Positions 36,756-44,161 of a stretch of 44,161 nucleotides of DNA are shown here, piece by piece (the stretch's first letter is position 1; each line of letters begins with the position of its first letter). The DNA is from Gammaproteobacteria bacterium. GTDB taxonomy: Bacteria; Pseudomonadota; Gammaproteobacteria; Ga0077536. Location: the NCBI GenBank assembly GCA_016209015.1, contig JACQWY010000034.1, forward strand, positions 1 to 44,161, read 5' to 3'. A program made the position numbers and the translations under genes. The notes under the pieces are model-generated. The model searched no databases. It was not told where the DNA came from and worked only from the letters and a program-made list of their open reading frames with translations.

Positions 36756-37345
36756 GCGGCGAACAGTCCCGGCTCGAGACCATCGAACGTCCCGAGGAGG
36801 TGAGCCCGCGCCTCGTCGAGCGCATGCTCGAGGGCGACCTGTCCTGGGAGGAATGGCGCCAGTTGCTCAAGCTGCCGCGCAAGGATCCGGATCGCATCCA
36901 CAAATACCTGCGCGCGTTGCAGTCCCGCGTTGGCTTCGCCGACCGGATCCTGATGCGGATTTCGGATCACCTGTACATCGTCCAGTCGCCGGCCGGGCGG
37001 ATCGTGAAGTGCGATTGCGGACGGGAGTTCGGCGACTACCGCGTGAACTGGAAGCTCTCCGCGCTCGTCTACATCCGCGACACCGCGCCGAGCATCACCG
37101 AAGTCTACCGCTGCAAGGACTTCGCGCCCGAGCCCGGCTGGTCCGAGGTGCGCGAGTACTATTGCCCGGGCTGCGCGACACAGCTCTGCGTCGAGGTCGT
37201 GCCGCCCGGTTATCCGCCGATCTTCGAATTCCTGCCCGATCTCGACACGTTCTATCGCGACTGGCTCGAGCAGCCGCTGGCCGATGCTGCGTCCGATTGG
37301 TACACGGATCGCACGACATGCGTGACGGCATCCTGGAAGGACTGA
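36752..37345 (+). CDS. Acetone-carboxylase-type gamma subunit
   Basis: This 197-residue protein is the small third subunit that marks acetone- and acetophenone-type carboxylases. The core VKCDCGREFGDYRVNWKLSA, with VYIRDTAPSITEVY and YYCPGCATQLCVEVVPPGYP, is characteristic. The two cysteine pairs (CDC and CPGC) are likely zinc ligands. FEFLPDLDTFYRDWL is the usual C-terminal segment. The ATG overlaps the alpha-gene stop and GGAGAG precedes it. An N-terminal helical extension of about 60 residues makes it slightly longer than the family norm of about 170. The CoA-transferase follows after 58 bp. Confidence 0.92.
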   Translation: MSGEQSRLETIERPEEVSPRLVERMLEGDLSWEEWRQLLKLPRKDPDRIHKYLRALQSRVGFADRILMRISDHLYIVQSPAGRIVKCDCGREFGDYRVNWKLSALVYIRDTAPSITEVYRCKDFAPEPGWSEVREYYCPGCATQLCVEVVPPGYPPIFEFLPDLDTFYRDWLEQPLADAASDWYTDRTTCVTASWKD

Positions 37346-37403
37346 GCAGCGGGCGGCGCGCGGGCTTCACTGCGCCCGCAGCCTCGTCGACGGGGAGATT
37401 GGA

Positions 37404-38588
37404 ATGACCGCTGTACTCGAAGGGATCCGCGTGCTCGACTTCGGGCGCTACATCGCCGGCCCGTACTGCGCCACGCTGCTCGCGGACATGGGCGCGGACG
37501 TGGTCCGCATCGAGCGCCTGGAAGGCGGCGAGGACCGCTACATCGCGAGCGTCTGCGCGAGCGGCGAGGGCGGCTCGTTCATGCAGACCGGGCGCAACAA
37601 GCGCGGCTTCACGCTCGATCCCATGACGGCCGAGGGGCGTGAGGTGACCGCGCGCCTGGTGGCGAGCGCGGACGTCGTCGTCGCCAATCTGCCGGCTTCG
37701 ACCCTGCAGGCCATGAGCATCGACTACGAAACGCTCTGCCGCCACAAGCCGGACATCATCCTCACGCACATTTCGGCCTTCGGCAGCGCGGGACCGTATG
37801 CCGATCGCGTCGGATTCGATCTCATGGGCCAGGGCATGTCAGGCGCTGCGTATTTGTCCGGCGACGAGCGTGGGCCGGTACGTTCGCAGATGAATTTCGT
37901 CGACTTCAGCACGGCGGTCTTCGCGGCCTACGGCACGCTCGCCGCGCTGATGGCCCGCGCGAAGACCGGTCGCGGACAAATCGTCGAGGCCTCGCTCTTC
38001 TCCTCGGCGCTCACGATCGCGAACAACTTTCTGATCGAGGAATCGGTACTGAAGAAGGATCGCAAGCCGCACGGCAATCGCGGGCACCACATCGCCCCGA
38101 ACGACATCTTCGCGACGCGCGACGGTTGGATCGTGGTGATGATCGCCGGCAACCCCATGTTCGCGCGCTGGTCGAAGCTGATGGGCGAGACGCACTGGCT
38201 CGAGGATCCGCGCTACGCCTCGGATCTCTCGCGGGCCGACCACGGTCGGGAGATCAGCGAGCGCATGGCGCGCTGGTGCGCGGACCGCACGACGGCCGAG
38301 GCGATCGACGAGCTCGAAGCGGCGCGGCTGCCCGCCGGGCCCCTCTACAAGCCCGCCGAGGTGCTCACCGATCCCCAGGTGCTCGCGCGCGAGATGTTCA
38401 AGTACGTCGACTATCCCGGTTCGCCTTCGCCCGCACCGCTCGCCGAAACGCCGGTGCGGCTGTCGGACACGCCCGGCGCGATCCGCAAACGCGCGCCGCT
38501 GCTCGGCGAGCACACCGACGAGATTCTCGCCTCGCTCGGCTATAGCGCGACGGAAATCGCCGGCCTGCGGGGCAGGCGGGCCGTTTGA
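37404..38588 (+). CDS. CaiB/BaiF-type class III CoA-transferase
   Basis: This 394-residue protein is a formyl-CoA-transferase-like enzyme that moves CoA between organic acids. It opens LEGIRVLDFGRYIAGPYCAT, the usual family start, and has RNKRGFTLDP, SAFGSAGPYADR and the likely catalytic Asp139 in GFDLMGQGMSG. GRGQIVEASLFSSAL and YKPAEVLTDPQVLAREMF are family regions. Its length is typical. Placed between the carboxylase and an acyl-CoA synthetase, it may activate the carboxylation product or a later acid. Having both a transferase and a ligase in one operon is noteworthy and leaves the division of labour open. Confidence 0.93.
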   Translation: MTAVLEGIRVLDFGRYIAGPYCATLLADMGADVVRIERLEGGEDRYIASVCASGEGGSFMQTGRNKRGFTLDPMTAEGREVTARLVASADVVVANLPASTLQAMSIDYETLCRHKPDIILTHISAFGSAGPYADRVGFDLMGQGMSGAAYLSGDERGPVRSQMNFVDFSTAVFAAYGTLAALMARAKTGRGQIVEASLFSSALTIANNFLIEESVLKKDRKPHGNRGHHIAPNDIFATRDGWIVVMIAGNPMFARWSKLMGETHWLEDPRYASDLSRADHGREISERMARWCADRTTAEAIDELEAARLPAGPLYKPAEVLTDPQVLAREMFKYVDYPGSPSPAPLAETPVRLSDTPGAIRKRAPLLGEHTDEILASLGYSATEIAGLRGRRAV

Positions 38589-38642
38589 CACCACGCCCGC
38601 TGCGCCTGCGCGGCACGCTCTCAATTCCAGGAAGCTCAGACC

Positions 38643-40616
38643 ATGGCATCGAACATCATCGACGGCGAAATCGTCTGGCGGCCGGGCCGCGAGCTCGTGG
38701 AAGCGAGCGTGCTTCACGCCTTCATGCAGCGTCACGGCCTCGCCGACTACTCCGCGCTGCTGGCACGCTCGAACGCGGATCCGGGCTGGTTCTGGGCAGC
38801 GCTGATCGAGTTCTCGGACTTCCGCTTCTATAGCCCCTATCAGACGATCCTCGATACTTCGCGCGGCATCCCGTGGGCGGACTGGTGCGTGGGCGGCACG
38901 ACGAACATCGTGCTGAACTGCCTCGACAAACGCATGGGCACGCCTGAAGCGCGGTGGGAAGCCTTGTGCTGGGAATCCGAGCAGGGCGAAGTCGTGCGCT
39001 GGTCCTACGCCGATCTGAACGTCGCGACCTGCGAGCTCGCCGAGAGTCTGCGCGCGCTCGACATCGGCCGCGGCGACGTCGTCGGTCTCTACATGCCGAT
39101 GATCCCGCAAGCGGTGGTGGCCTTGCTGGCGGTGGCGAAGATCGGCGCCATCGTGCTCCCGATGTTCTCGGGCTTCGGTGCGCCGGCGATCGCCTCGCGT
39201 CTGAACGATGCGGGCGCCGTCGCAGTGATTACGACCGACGGGACGTGGCGGCGCGGCCGGAAAGCGCTGCTGAAGCCGGTCGTCGACGAGGCCGCCGCCC
39301 TCGTACCGAGCCTGAAGCACGTCGTGGTTCACCGTCATCTGGGTGAGGACGTGGCCTGGAACGAGGGACGCGATCACTGGTGGCATGCGCTCGCCGCGAC
39401 CGTCGACAGCACGGATTCCCGCACCGCGGAGATGGCGGCCTCGGATCCCTTCATGATCATCTACACCTCGGGCACCACCGGCAAACCGAAGGGCACGGTG
39501 CACTGCCACTGCGGCTTCCCGGTGAAGATCGGGGCCTGCGATCTGGGGCTGTGCTTCGATCTCCAGGCCAACGATCGCATGCTGTTCTTCAGCGACATGG
39601 GCTGGGTCGTCGGCCCGATGCTGGCCTACGGCACCTTGCTGCAGGGGGCTTGTGCGATTCTCGCGGAAGGGGCGCCCGATTTTCCGGACGAGGGACGGCT
39701 GTGGCGGCTCGTGCGCGATCTCGAAGTGACGCATCTCGGCGTCGCGCCGACGATCATCCGGTCTTATATGAGGGTCGGCGGCGGCGGCATCGGGGACTAC
39801 GATTTTCCCGCGCTGCGCGTCGCGATTTCCACGGGTGAACCGTGGACGCCGGAAGCGTGGGTGTGGATGTTCGAGCACGTGTGCCGCCGCCGCGTGCCGA
39901 TCCTGAACTATGTCGGCGGAACGGAAATCGGCGGCGGCATTCTGGGCGGCACGGTGCTTCATGCGCTCAAGCCGTGCTCGTTCGGCGACGCGATGCCCGC
40001 GATGGGCGCCGACATCGTCGACGACGCCGGTCAGCCCGTCGGTCCCGGCGAGGTCGGCGAGCTCGTGCTGCGTCTCCCGTCGCTCGGCCTCACGCGGGGA
40101 TTGTGGAACGAGCCGGAGCGCTATCTCGAAGGCTACTGGACGCGCTTCCCGGGGCTGTGGCACCACGGCGACTGGGCGGCGCGGGACGCCGACGGCTTCT
40201 GGTACGTGCTGGGCCGCTCCGACGACACGCTGAAGATCGCCGGCAAGCGCACCGGACCCTCGGAGATCGAGACGCTGCTGATGGCGACGGGGAAGGTGGC
40301 GGAGACGGCGGTGATCGGCGTTCCCGACGACGTGAAGGGCCAGGCGATCGTCTGCGTCTGCAGCCTGTTGCCGGGCGTCACGGACATGCCCGCACTGCGG
40401 CGCGAGCTGTCGGACGCGCTCGTGGCCGGGCTCGGACATCCGTTCAAACCGCAGGCCATCCTGTTCGTGGACGATCTGCCGAAGACGCGGAACATGAAAG
40501 TGATGCGCCGGGTCGTGCGCGCCGCCTATCTCGGCGAGTCGCCGGGAGATACTTCGTCACTCGTGAACCCCGAGGCCGTCGCCGCGGTCGCGACGGCGGC
40601 GCGCGCTCAGATCTGA
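38643..40616 (+). CDS. Acyl-CoA synthetase, acetyl/acetoacetyl-CoA synthetase-like
   Basis: This 657-residue AMP-forming ligase should activate a carboxylic acid to its CoA ester. The length and motif order fit the Acs/acetoacetyl-CoA synthetase branch. Seen are the phosphate loop IIYTSGTTGKPKGTVH, FFSDMGWVVGPML, the adenylate-binding NYVGGTEIGGGILG, HHGDWAARDADGFWYVLGRS with SDDTLKIAGKRTGPSE, and the catalytic lysine region PKTRNMKVMRR (Lys619), where the more common TRSGK reads TRNMK. AGGAAG lies upstream of the ATG. As last gene of the operon it is a good candidate to make a beta-ketoacyl-CoA from the carboxylated product, analogous to benzoylacetate-CoA ligase in acetophenone breakdown; that is inference. 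Confidence 0.92.
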   Translation: MASNIIDGEIVWRPGRELVEASVLHAFMQRHGLADYSALLARSNADPGWFWAALIEFSDFRFYSPYQTILDTSRGIPWADWCVGGTTNIVLNCLDKRMGTPEARWEALCWESEQGEVVRWSYADLNVATCELAESLRALDIGRGDVVGLYMPMIPQAVVALLAVAKIGAIVLPMFSGFGAPAIASRLNDAGAVAVITTDGTWRRGRKALLKPVVDEAAALVPSLKHVVVHRHLGEDVAWNEGRDHWWHALAATVDSTDSRTAEMAASDPFMIIYTSGTTGKPKGTVHCHCGFPVKIGACDLGLCFDLQANDRMLFFSDMGWVVGPMLAYGTLLQGACAILAEGAPDFPDEGRLWRLVRDLEVTHLGVAPTIIRSYMRVGGGGIGDYDFPALRVAISTGEPWTPEAWVWMFEHVCRRRVPILNYVGGTEIGGGILGGTVLHALKPCSFGDAMPAMGADIVDDAGQPVGPGEVGELVLRLPSLGLTRGLWNEPERYLEGYWTRFPGLWHHGDWAARDADGFWYVLGRSDDTLKIAGKRTGPSEIETLLMATGKVAETAVIGVPDDVKGQAIVCVCSLLPGVTDMPALRRELSDALVAGLGHPFKPQAILFVDDLPKTRNMKVMRRVVRAAYLGESPGDTSSLVNPEAVAAVATAARAQI

Positions 40617-40637
40617 GGCCGGTATCGCCGTGCCGCC

Positions 40638-41543
40638 TCAGATCTCATCCCAATAGTCCCCGCGTGCGTACGTCGCTTTCATGAGATCGATGAACAGCCG
40701 CAGCCGCGGCGGGAGATGTTTGCGCTGCGGATAGATCGCGTGGATGCCGACGGGCGGCGCGGTCCATTGCTCGAGGACGGCGACGAGGCGCCCGGCACGC
40801 AGATCCGCAGCGACTTCCCAGCGCGATCGCCATGCGAGGCCCATGCCTCCGAGCGCGCCGGCGTGAAGTACCGCACCGTCGTTGCAGACGAGCGGACCCC
40901 GCACCTTGACGACGAGCGTGTGCTCCGGCCGGCCGGGATCGCGGAAGCTCCAACCGCTTTGCGTCGCCAGCGCGAGACAGCGGTGCTCGGCGATCTCCCC
41001 GGGTTCGGCAGGCACGCCGCAACGCTGCAGGTAGGAGGGGCTCGCCACGACTACGCGGCGGACTTCGCCGAGCCGCGAGGCGACCATGCTCGAATCGACC
41101 AGCTCGCCGATGCGTATCGCGCAATCGATACCTTCGCCCATGAGATCGATGAGTCTGTCGGTCAGCTCCAGGCTCGCCGAGACGTCGGGGTGATCGCGCA
41201 GGAAGTCCATCAACAACGGCGCGACGTGGCGCCGGCCGAAAGCAGCGGGCGCCGTGAGCTTCAAGTGACCGCGTACACGCACACCGCCCTGCGCGACGGC
41301 GGCTTCCGCGTTCGCAAGATCGTCGAGGATGCGCAGGCAGTCCTCGAGAAACGTTTCGCCCTCGTAGGTCAGCGTGAGCGCGCGCGTGCTCCGCGTGAGC
41401 AGACGTACGCCGAGACGTTCTTCGAGCGCGTCGAGACGCCGGCTGATGATCGCCGGAGTCACTCCCTCGCAGCGCGCCGCCGCCGACAGACTGCCCTTGC
41501 GGGCCACGAGCGAGAACGCGGTCAGTTCCTTGAAGGAATCCAT
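40638..41543 (-). CDS. LysR-family transcriptional regulator
   Basis: This 301-residue protein has an N-terminal winged helix-turn-helix (FSLVARKGSLSAAARCEGVT, then ISRRLDALEERLGVRLLTRS) and a C-terminal effector domain with GHLKLTAPAAFGRRHVAPLL, as in LysR members of the subgroup that lacks other domains. It is transcribed away from the luciferase-like gene, and its start lies only six bases from the operator-like block A. LysR proteins commonly act on the adjacent divergent promoter, so it is the leading candidate to control both block A and the matching block B. The effector is unknown but could be a pathway intermediate. Confidence 0.92.
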   Translation of the reverse strand: MDSFKELTAFSLVARKGSLSAAARCEGVTPAIISRRLDALEERLGVRLLTRSTRALTLTYEGETFLEDCLRILDDLANAEAAVAQGGVRVRGHLKLTAPAAFGRRHVAPLLMDFLRDHPDVSASLELTDRLIDLMGEGIDCAIRIGELVDSSMVASRLGEVRRVVVASPSYLQRCGVPAEPGEIAEHRCLALATQSGWSFRDPGRPEHTLVVKVRGPLVCNDGAVLHAGALGGMGLAWRSRWEVAADLRAGRLVAVLEQWTAPPVGIHAIYPQRKHLPPRLRLFIDLMKATYARGDYWDEI

Positions 41544-41548
41544 TTTTT

Positions 41549-41612
41549 ACTTCCGGTCACGAAACTTTTGCGGCATATGCACCTTAAATCGCGCTCCGTC
41601 GCCCGCTAGAAT
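41549..41612 (+). promoter_or_regulatory. Promoter and operator of the luciferase-like gene (block A)
   Basis: The layout equals block B: operator GTCACGAAACTTTTGC (41556-41571) with an 11-bp palindrome around 41565 that has one mismatched pair, -35 TTAAAT (41584-41589), a 17-bp spacer and -10 TAGAAT (41607-41612). The distance from GTCAC to the -35 is 28 bp in both. The block sits between the divergent LysR and monooxygenase genes. Confidence 0.75.
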
Positions 41613-41703
41613 CTGGCGACTTCTGGAAACGCGCGCAAGGCACGCCGATCAAGTTTTCCTCGAATTTGCATTGCCGCAAGACGAATCACGGAGGCCGCTT
41701 CAC

Positions 41704-42717
41704 ATGTTGCCCGTCGGCTATTTCTCACCCACTCAGGATCCACCGAACGTCCGCAAGACCGCGGTACTCATCGACGAGATCATGGCGCTCGCGCAGCTCG
41801 CCGAGTCGGTCGGTTACGACGGGATGTACTTTCCCGAGCACCATTTTCAGAAGGACGCGTTCCTGCCCAATCCAGTCCTGCTGGCAGGGCTCGTCGGCAT
41901 GCGCACGCAACGGCTCAAGGTCGGTCCGGCCGTAATGCTCGCGCCGCTCTATCATCCGCTGCGGCTCGCGGAAGATGCGGCGGTGATCGACCTCGCGACG
42001 AAGGGACGTTTCGTCTGCGCGCTCGGTATCGGCTACGTGGAGGAGGACTTCCATGCTTTCGGGATCCCGTTCAAACAGCGTGTGAGCCGCACTGAAGAGT
42101 GCATAGAGATCCTGCGGCGCGCCTGGACCGGCGAGCCGTTCTCCTACCCGAGCAAGTATCACCAACTCGAGAACGTGCGCGTTACACCGGCGCCGTTCCA
42201 ACAGCCGGGGCCGCCGATTTGGGCCGCGGGCTGGTCGAAGCCCGGCGTCGAGCGTGCCGGACGCATGGCCGACGGCCTCATCGCCGATCCCATGCAGTCA
42301 TTGCCGGTGATCAAGGAGCAGGCGCGGCAGTATCGCGAAGCGGCTGCGCGGCACGGCCGCAAGCCTTATTACGTGCTGATGCGCGACTGCGTGATCGGCG
42401 AATCGGCCGAGCAGGTGCTCCGGAAGAGCGAACCGGCGATGTACAAATACCGGTGGTACTTCGAGAACGGTGCCTACGTGGAGGACGAGTACTTCAAGGA
42501 CATCAAGACGTCCGCCGACCTCAGTTTCGAGCGCTGTGCGAAAGATCGCCTGATCGCCGGTTCGCCCGCGGCCTGCCGTGATCAACTCCAGATGTGGAAG
42601 GAGGAAGTGCGGCCGGATTACCTCATCCTGCGCATGCGCCACGCCATGGGGCCGGAACTGCCGGTCGCGCTCGACGACATGCGGCTGTTCGGCGAGAAGG
42701 TGATTCCCTTCCTGTGA
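41704..42717 (+). CDS. Luciferase-like (LLM) flavin-dependent monooxygenase
   Basis: This 337-residue protein is a TIM-barrel flavin enzyme of the bacterial luciferase-like superfamily, which uses reduced FMN or F420 and often oxygenates or oxidises small organics. The ATG at 41704 has GGAGG nine bases upstream. Family marks are YDGMYFPEHHFQKDAFLPNP, the barrel strand RLKVGPAVMLAPLYHPLRLA, RFVCALGIGYVEEDFHAFGI and the C-terminal GSPAACRDQLQMW. Its promoter matches that of the carboxylase operon, so both are probably induced together. It could produce the ketone or oxidise a precursor, for example by a Baeyer-Villiger-type step; this is inference from context. Confidence 0.88.
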   Translation: MLPVGYFSPTQDPPNVRKTAVLIDEIMALAQLAESVGYDGMYFPEHHFQKDAFLPNPVLLAGLVGMRTQRLKVGPAVMLAPLYHPLRLAEDAAVIDLATKGRFVCALGIGYVEEDFHAFGIPFKQRVSRTEECIEILRRAWTGEPFSYPSKYHQLENVRVTPAPFQQPGPPIWAAGWSKPGVERAGRMADGLIADPMQSLPVIKEQARQYREAAARHGRKPYYVLMRDCVIGESAEQVLRKSEPAMYKYRWYFENGAYVEDEYFKDIKTSADLSFERCAKDRLIAGSPAACRDQLQMWKEEVRPDYLILRMRHAMGPELPVALDDMRLFGEKVIPFL

Positions 42718-42827
42718 TCCTGCGCGCGACGGCGGCGGGTGGTGCCCCTCCCGCTTCCGTCCGCCGCGCCAGCCCATTCGCGACACGCGCCACCGCATTC
42801 CGGCACGCAGCCCTCGCGTGTCGTGCT

Positions 42828-42853
42828 CTCCGCAAGCGGCAGCGCTTGCGGAG
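42828..42853. terminator. Perfect hairpin between convergent genes
   Basis: Arms CTCCGCAAGCG and CGCTTGCGGAG form an 11-bp perfect stem with a 4-base loop (GCAG), about 110 bp past the monooxygenase stop and 150 bp past the crotonase stop. There is no clear T tract, but a role as bidirectional terminator for the convergent pair is plausible. The rest of the 288-bp gap holds no gene. Confidence 0.5.
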
Positions 42854-42922
42854 CTCGGTCGCGCCGCAAGCTGCCCGGGGAATTCCTGCTTGCCGCCGTG
42901 CCGGACGCTCGGCCGCGAACGA

Positions 42923-42942
42923 CGCGACGCCGTGGCGTCGCG
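42923..42942. repeat. Second perfect inverted repeat in the convergent gap
   Basis: Arms CGCGACGCC and GGCGTCGCG surround a 2-base centre. It lies between the first hairpin and the crotonase gene stop and may back up termination from that side. A 2-base loop is tight, so the folded stem is probably shorter. Confidence 0.4.
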
Positions 42943-43005
42943 CCGGAGCGGAAACGCGATCGGCGAGACGGCCGACCGCGATTCCTCTCCGGCCCGGGCG
43001 CGGAG

Positions 43006-43806
43006 CTACTCGGCGGTCGGAAAATTCGGCGCCCGTTTCTCACGAGTCGCGGCGACGCCTTCCTGGGCGTCCTCGGAAAGGAAGCAAATCATCTCGAGCG
43101 CCAGCGAATTGTCGAAAATCGGACCGGCGAGCCGCATCCAGTTGTTCAACGACTTCTTGGTGTAGCGGATCGCAGGCTGACTTCCCTTCGCGAGCTTGTC
43201 GGCGACCGCGAGGGCTTTCGTCATGAGCTCGGCGGCCGGCACGCACAGGCTCACGAGACCGATGCGCTCCGCTTCCCGTCCGTTGATGAATTCGGCGGTC
43301 ATGAGATAGTACTTGGCCTTCGCCATGCCGCAGAGGATCGGCCAGATGACTGCCGCATGGTCGCCCGCGCCGACGCCGATCTTGACGTGGCCGTCGGTGA
43401 TCTTCGCTTCTTCCGCCATGATGCTGATGTCCGCGATGAGCGCCACCGCGAGCCCGGCGCCGACGGCGACGCCGTTGATCGCCGAGATGATCGGTTTGTC
43501 GCAGTCGAGCATCTTGTAAACGACGTCTCCCGCCTCCTGCATCATGCTGCGGATCGCCTTCGCGTTGCCCGCGGCGGAGGAAATCCACTCCAGATCGCCG
43601 CCCGCGGAGAAAGCCTTGTCGCCGGCGCCGGTGATCACCGCGACCTTGGTCCGGTCGTCATCGTGGACGACGCCCCAGATCTTCGTCAGTTCCCAATGCA
43701 ATCTGGCATTCGTGGCGTTCAGGGATTCAGGGCGATTGATGGTGATGACCAGCACCCCGTTCGGACGGTGTTCGAATTTCAGGAACTGAAAATCCGAGTA
43801 GTTCAT
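43006..43806 (-). CDS. Crotonase-fold protein (enoyl-CoA hydratase/isomerase family) lacking the usual catalytic glutamates
   Basis: This 266-residue protein has the crotonase fold. The ATG at 43806 follows a near-perfect AAAGGAGTGCTC ribosome site. Oxyanion-hole segments are present: [12 protein letters not shown] and [20 protein letters not shown]. At the position of Glu144 of rat enoyl-CoA hydratase (PEI..G) it reads GHVKIG, and at the Glu164 position (AMEMV) it reads AKYYLM. By this hand alignment both acid/base residues are missing. The [11 protein letters not shown] stretch is typical of a divergent subgroup. It probably acts on a CoA thioester, perhaps in decarboxylation, isomerisation or C-C cleavage rather than hydration. 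A pathway role with the neighbouring genes is inferred from position. Confidence 0.88.
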   Translation of the reverse strand: MNYSDFQFLKFEHRPNGVLVITINRPESLNATNARLHWELTKIWGVVHDDDRTKVAVITGAGDKAFSAGGDLEWISSAAGNAKAIRSMMQEAGDVVYKMLDCDKPIISAINGVAVGAGLAVALIADISIMAEEAKITDGHVKIGVGAGDHAAVIWPILCGMAKAKYYLMTAEFINGREAERIGLVSLCVPAAELMTKALAVADKLAKGSQPAIRYTKKSLNNWMRLAGPIFDNSLALEMICFLSEDAQEGVAATREKRAPNFPTAE

Positions 43807-44093
43807 GAGCACTCCTTTTGTCGTCTGCAATGAGGAAACCGCGGCGATAATCCAGGCGCAGGCCCCGGCGCGCGGCAAGACCGGGCCACCTTGTCTTATA
43901 CCGCAATCCGATGGGCCGCACGCGGCCTGATGGAAGAGTTGTTGATCGACATTAGGGAAGCTTCGATTCTGCTCGCCCGGAAGCTTCATCGCGCAGCCGG
44001 CAGAGTCGCGTGTCCGGCGTTGTTGCTGCGCACTGAAATTTGACCAGATTTCCGGGGTAATGCGCACCGAAAATTGACCAGGGTGATTAACTC

Positions 44094-44116
44094 GCCTGCT
44101 CAAACATTGAGCAGGC
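44094..44116. repeat. Perfect 10-bp inverted repeat in the IS leader
   Basis: Arms GCCTGCTCAA and TTGAGCAGGC are separated by ACA, 18 bp before the transposase ATG. It may be a hairpin that limits read-through into the transposase gene, or an operator. Confidence 0.6.
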
Positions 44117-44134
44117 CCGAAGAGGATGATCACC

Positions 44135-44161
44135 ATGAGTCTATTGAGCAAAATCCGCCGG
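44135..44161 (+). CDS. istA: Start of an IS21-type transposase gene (istA-like, partial)
   Basis: Only nine codons are visible (MSLLSKIRR), preceded by AGAGGA at a suitable distance. The opening resembles IS21-family transposases that begin with LLS-IRR followed by a helix-turn-helix, and the terminal repeats upstream fit. So short a piece cannot be identified with certainty. Confidence 0.5.

Larger units (their letters stand above)
44027..44161 (+). mobile_element. Left end of an IS21-like insertion sequence (partial)
   Basis: Two related 21-bp direct repeats (44027-44047 and 44061-44081), each starting TGCGCAC and ending TTGACCAG with two differences between them, precede a transposase-like start. 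Multiple terminal repeats and a 5'-TG end are usual in the IS21 family. The element continues past the window edge, so its right end and target duplication are not visible. Confidence 0.65.

Overview
The window is about 44 kb of very GC-rich DNA whose protein families (two-partner secretion, VPLPA-type C-terminal sorting signal, hybrid phosphorelay kinases, HisKA_2 kinase with a GGDEF/EAL regulator, acetone-carboxylase-type enzymes) suit a free-living Gammaproteobacterium or neighbouring Proteobacterium. I could not run a taxonomic search, so this placement is inference. No rRNA, tRNA or CRISPR array was seen.

Left part (1-17 kb), surface and signalling. A two-partner secretion pair lies on the minus strand: the TpsB transporter (3444-5027) and a haemagglutinin-like TpsA (828-3140). 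The TpsA frame is broken by a 35-bp tandem duplication inside a 232-residue repeat, and the rest of the gene runs off the left edge. Next come an NlpC/P60 lipoprotein and a GT4 glycosyltransferase, then two convergent signalling units: a hybrid kinase of BarA/ArcB architecture (7751-10510) and a translationally coupled HisKA_2 kinase with a REC-PAS-GGDEF-EAL regulator (14773 back to 10557). A decayed cytochrome P450, a second GT4 glycosyltransferase, a MarR-like remnant and a class I fructose-bisphosphate aldolase follow.

Middle (18-32 kb). A complete Wadjet-type anti-plasmid operon jetABCD occupies 26128 back to 19385. Beyond it are an AzgA-type purine permease, a remnant of a PEP-utilising-enzyme domain, a GT2 glycosyltransferase, a VPLPA-CTERM exported protein, an SDR oxidoreductase and a double-hotdog thioesterase preceded by an alpha/beta-hydrolase fragment.

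Right part (32-44 kb), a probable catabolic cluster. A three-subunit acetone/acetophenone-carboxylase-type enzyme is followed on the same strand by a CaiB-type CoA-transferase and an Acs-type acyl-CoA synthetase. A LysR regulator, a luciferase-like flavin monooxygenase and a crotonase-fold protein lacking the usual catalytic glutamates flank this operon. The carboxylase operon and the monooxygenase gene are preceded by nearly superimposable promoters: the same operator-like block, the same distance to the -35, 17-bp spacers and TAGAAT -10 elements. This ties the two loci into one predicted regulon. A simple model is carboxylation of a ketone, CoA activation of the resulting beta-keto acid and further breakdown; the substrate is unknown. 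The right edge is the start of an IS21-like insertion sequence.

A recurrent feature is gene decay in the gaps between intact genes: P450, alpha/beta hydrolase and PEP-utilising domain are each recognisable with an apparent single-base deletion, and two of them also carry internal deletions.
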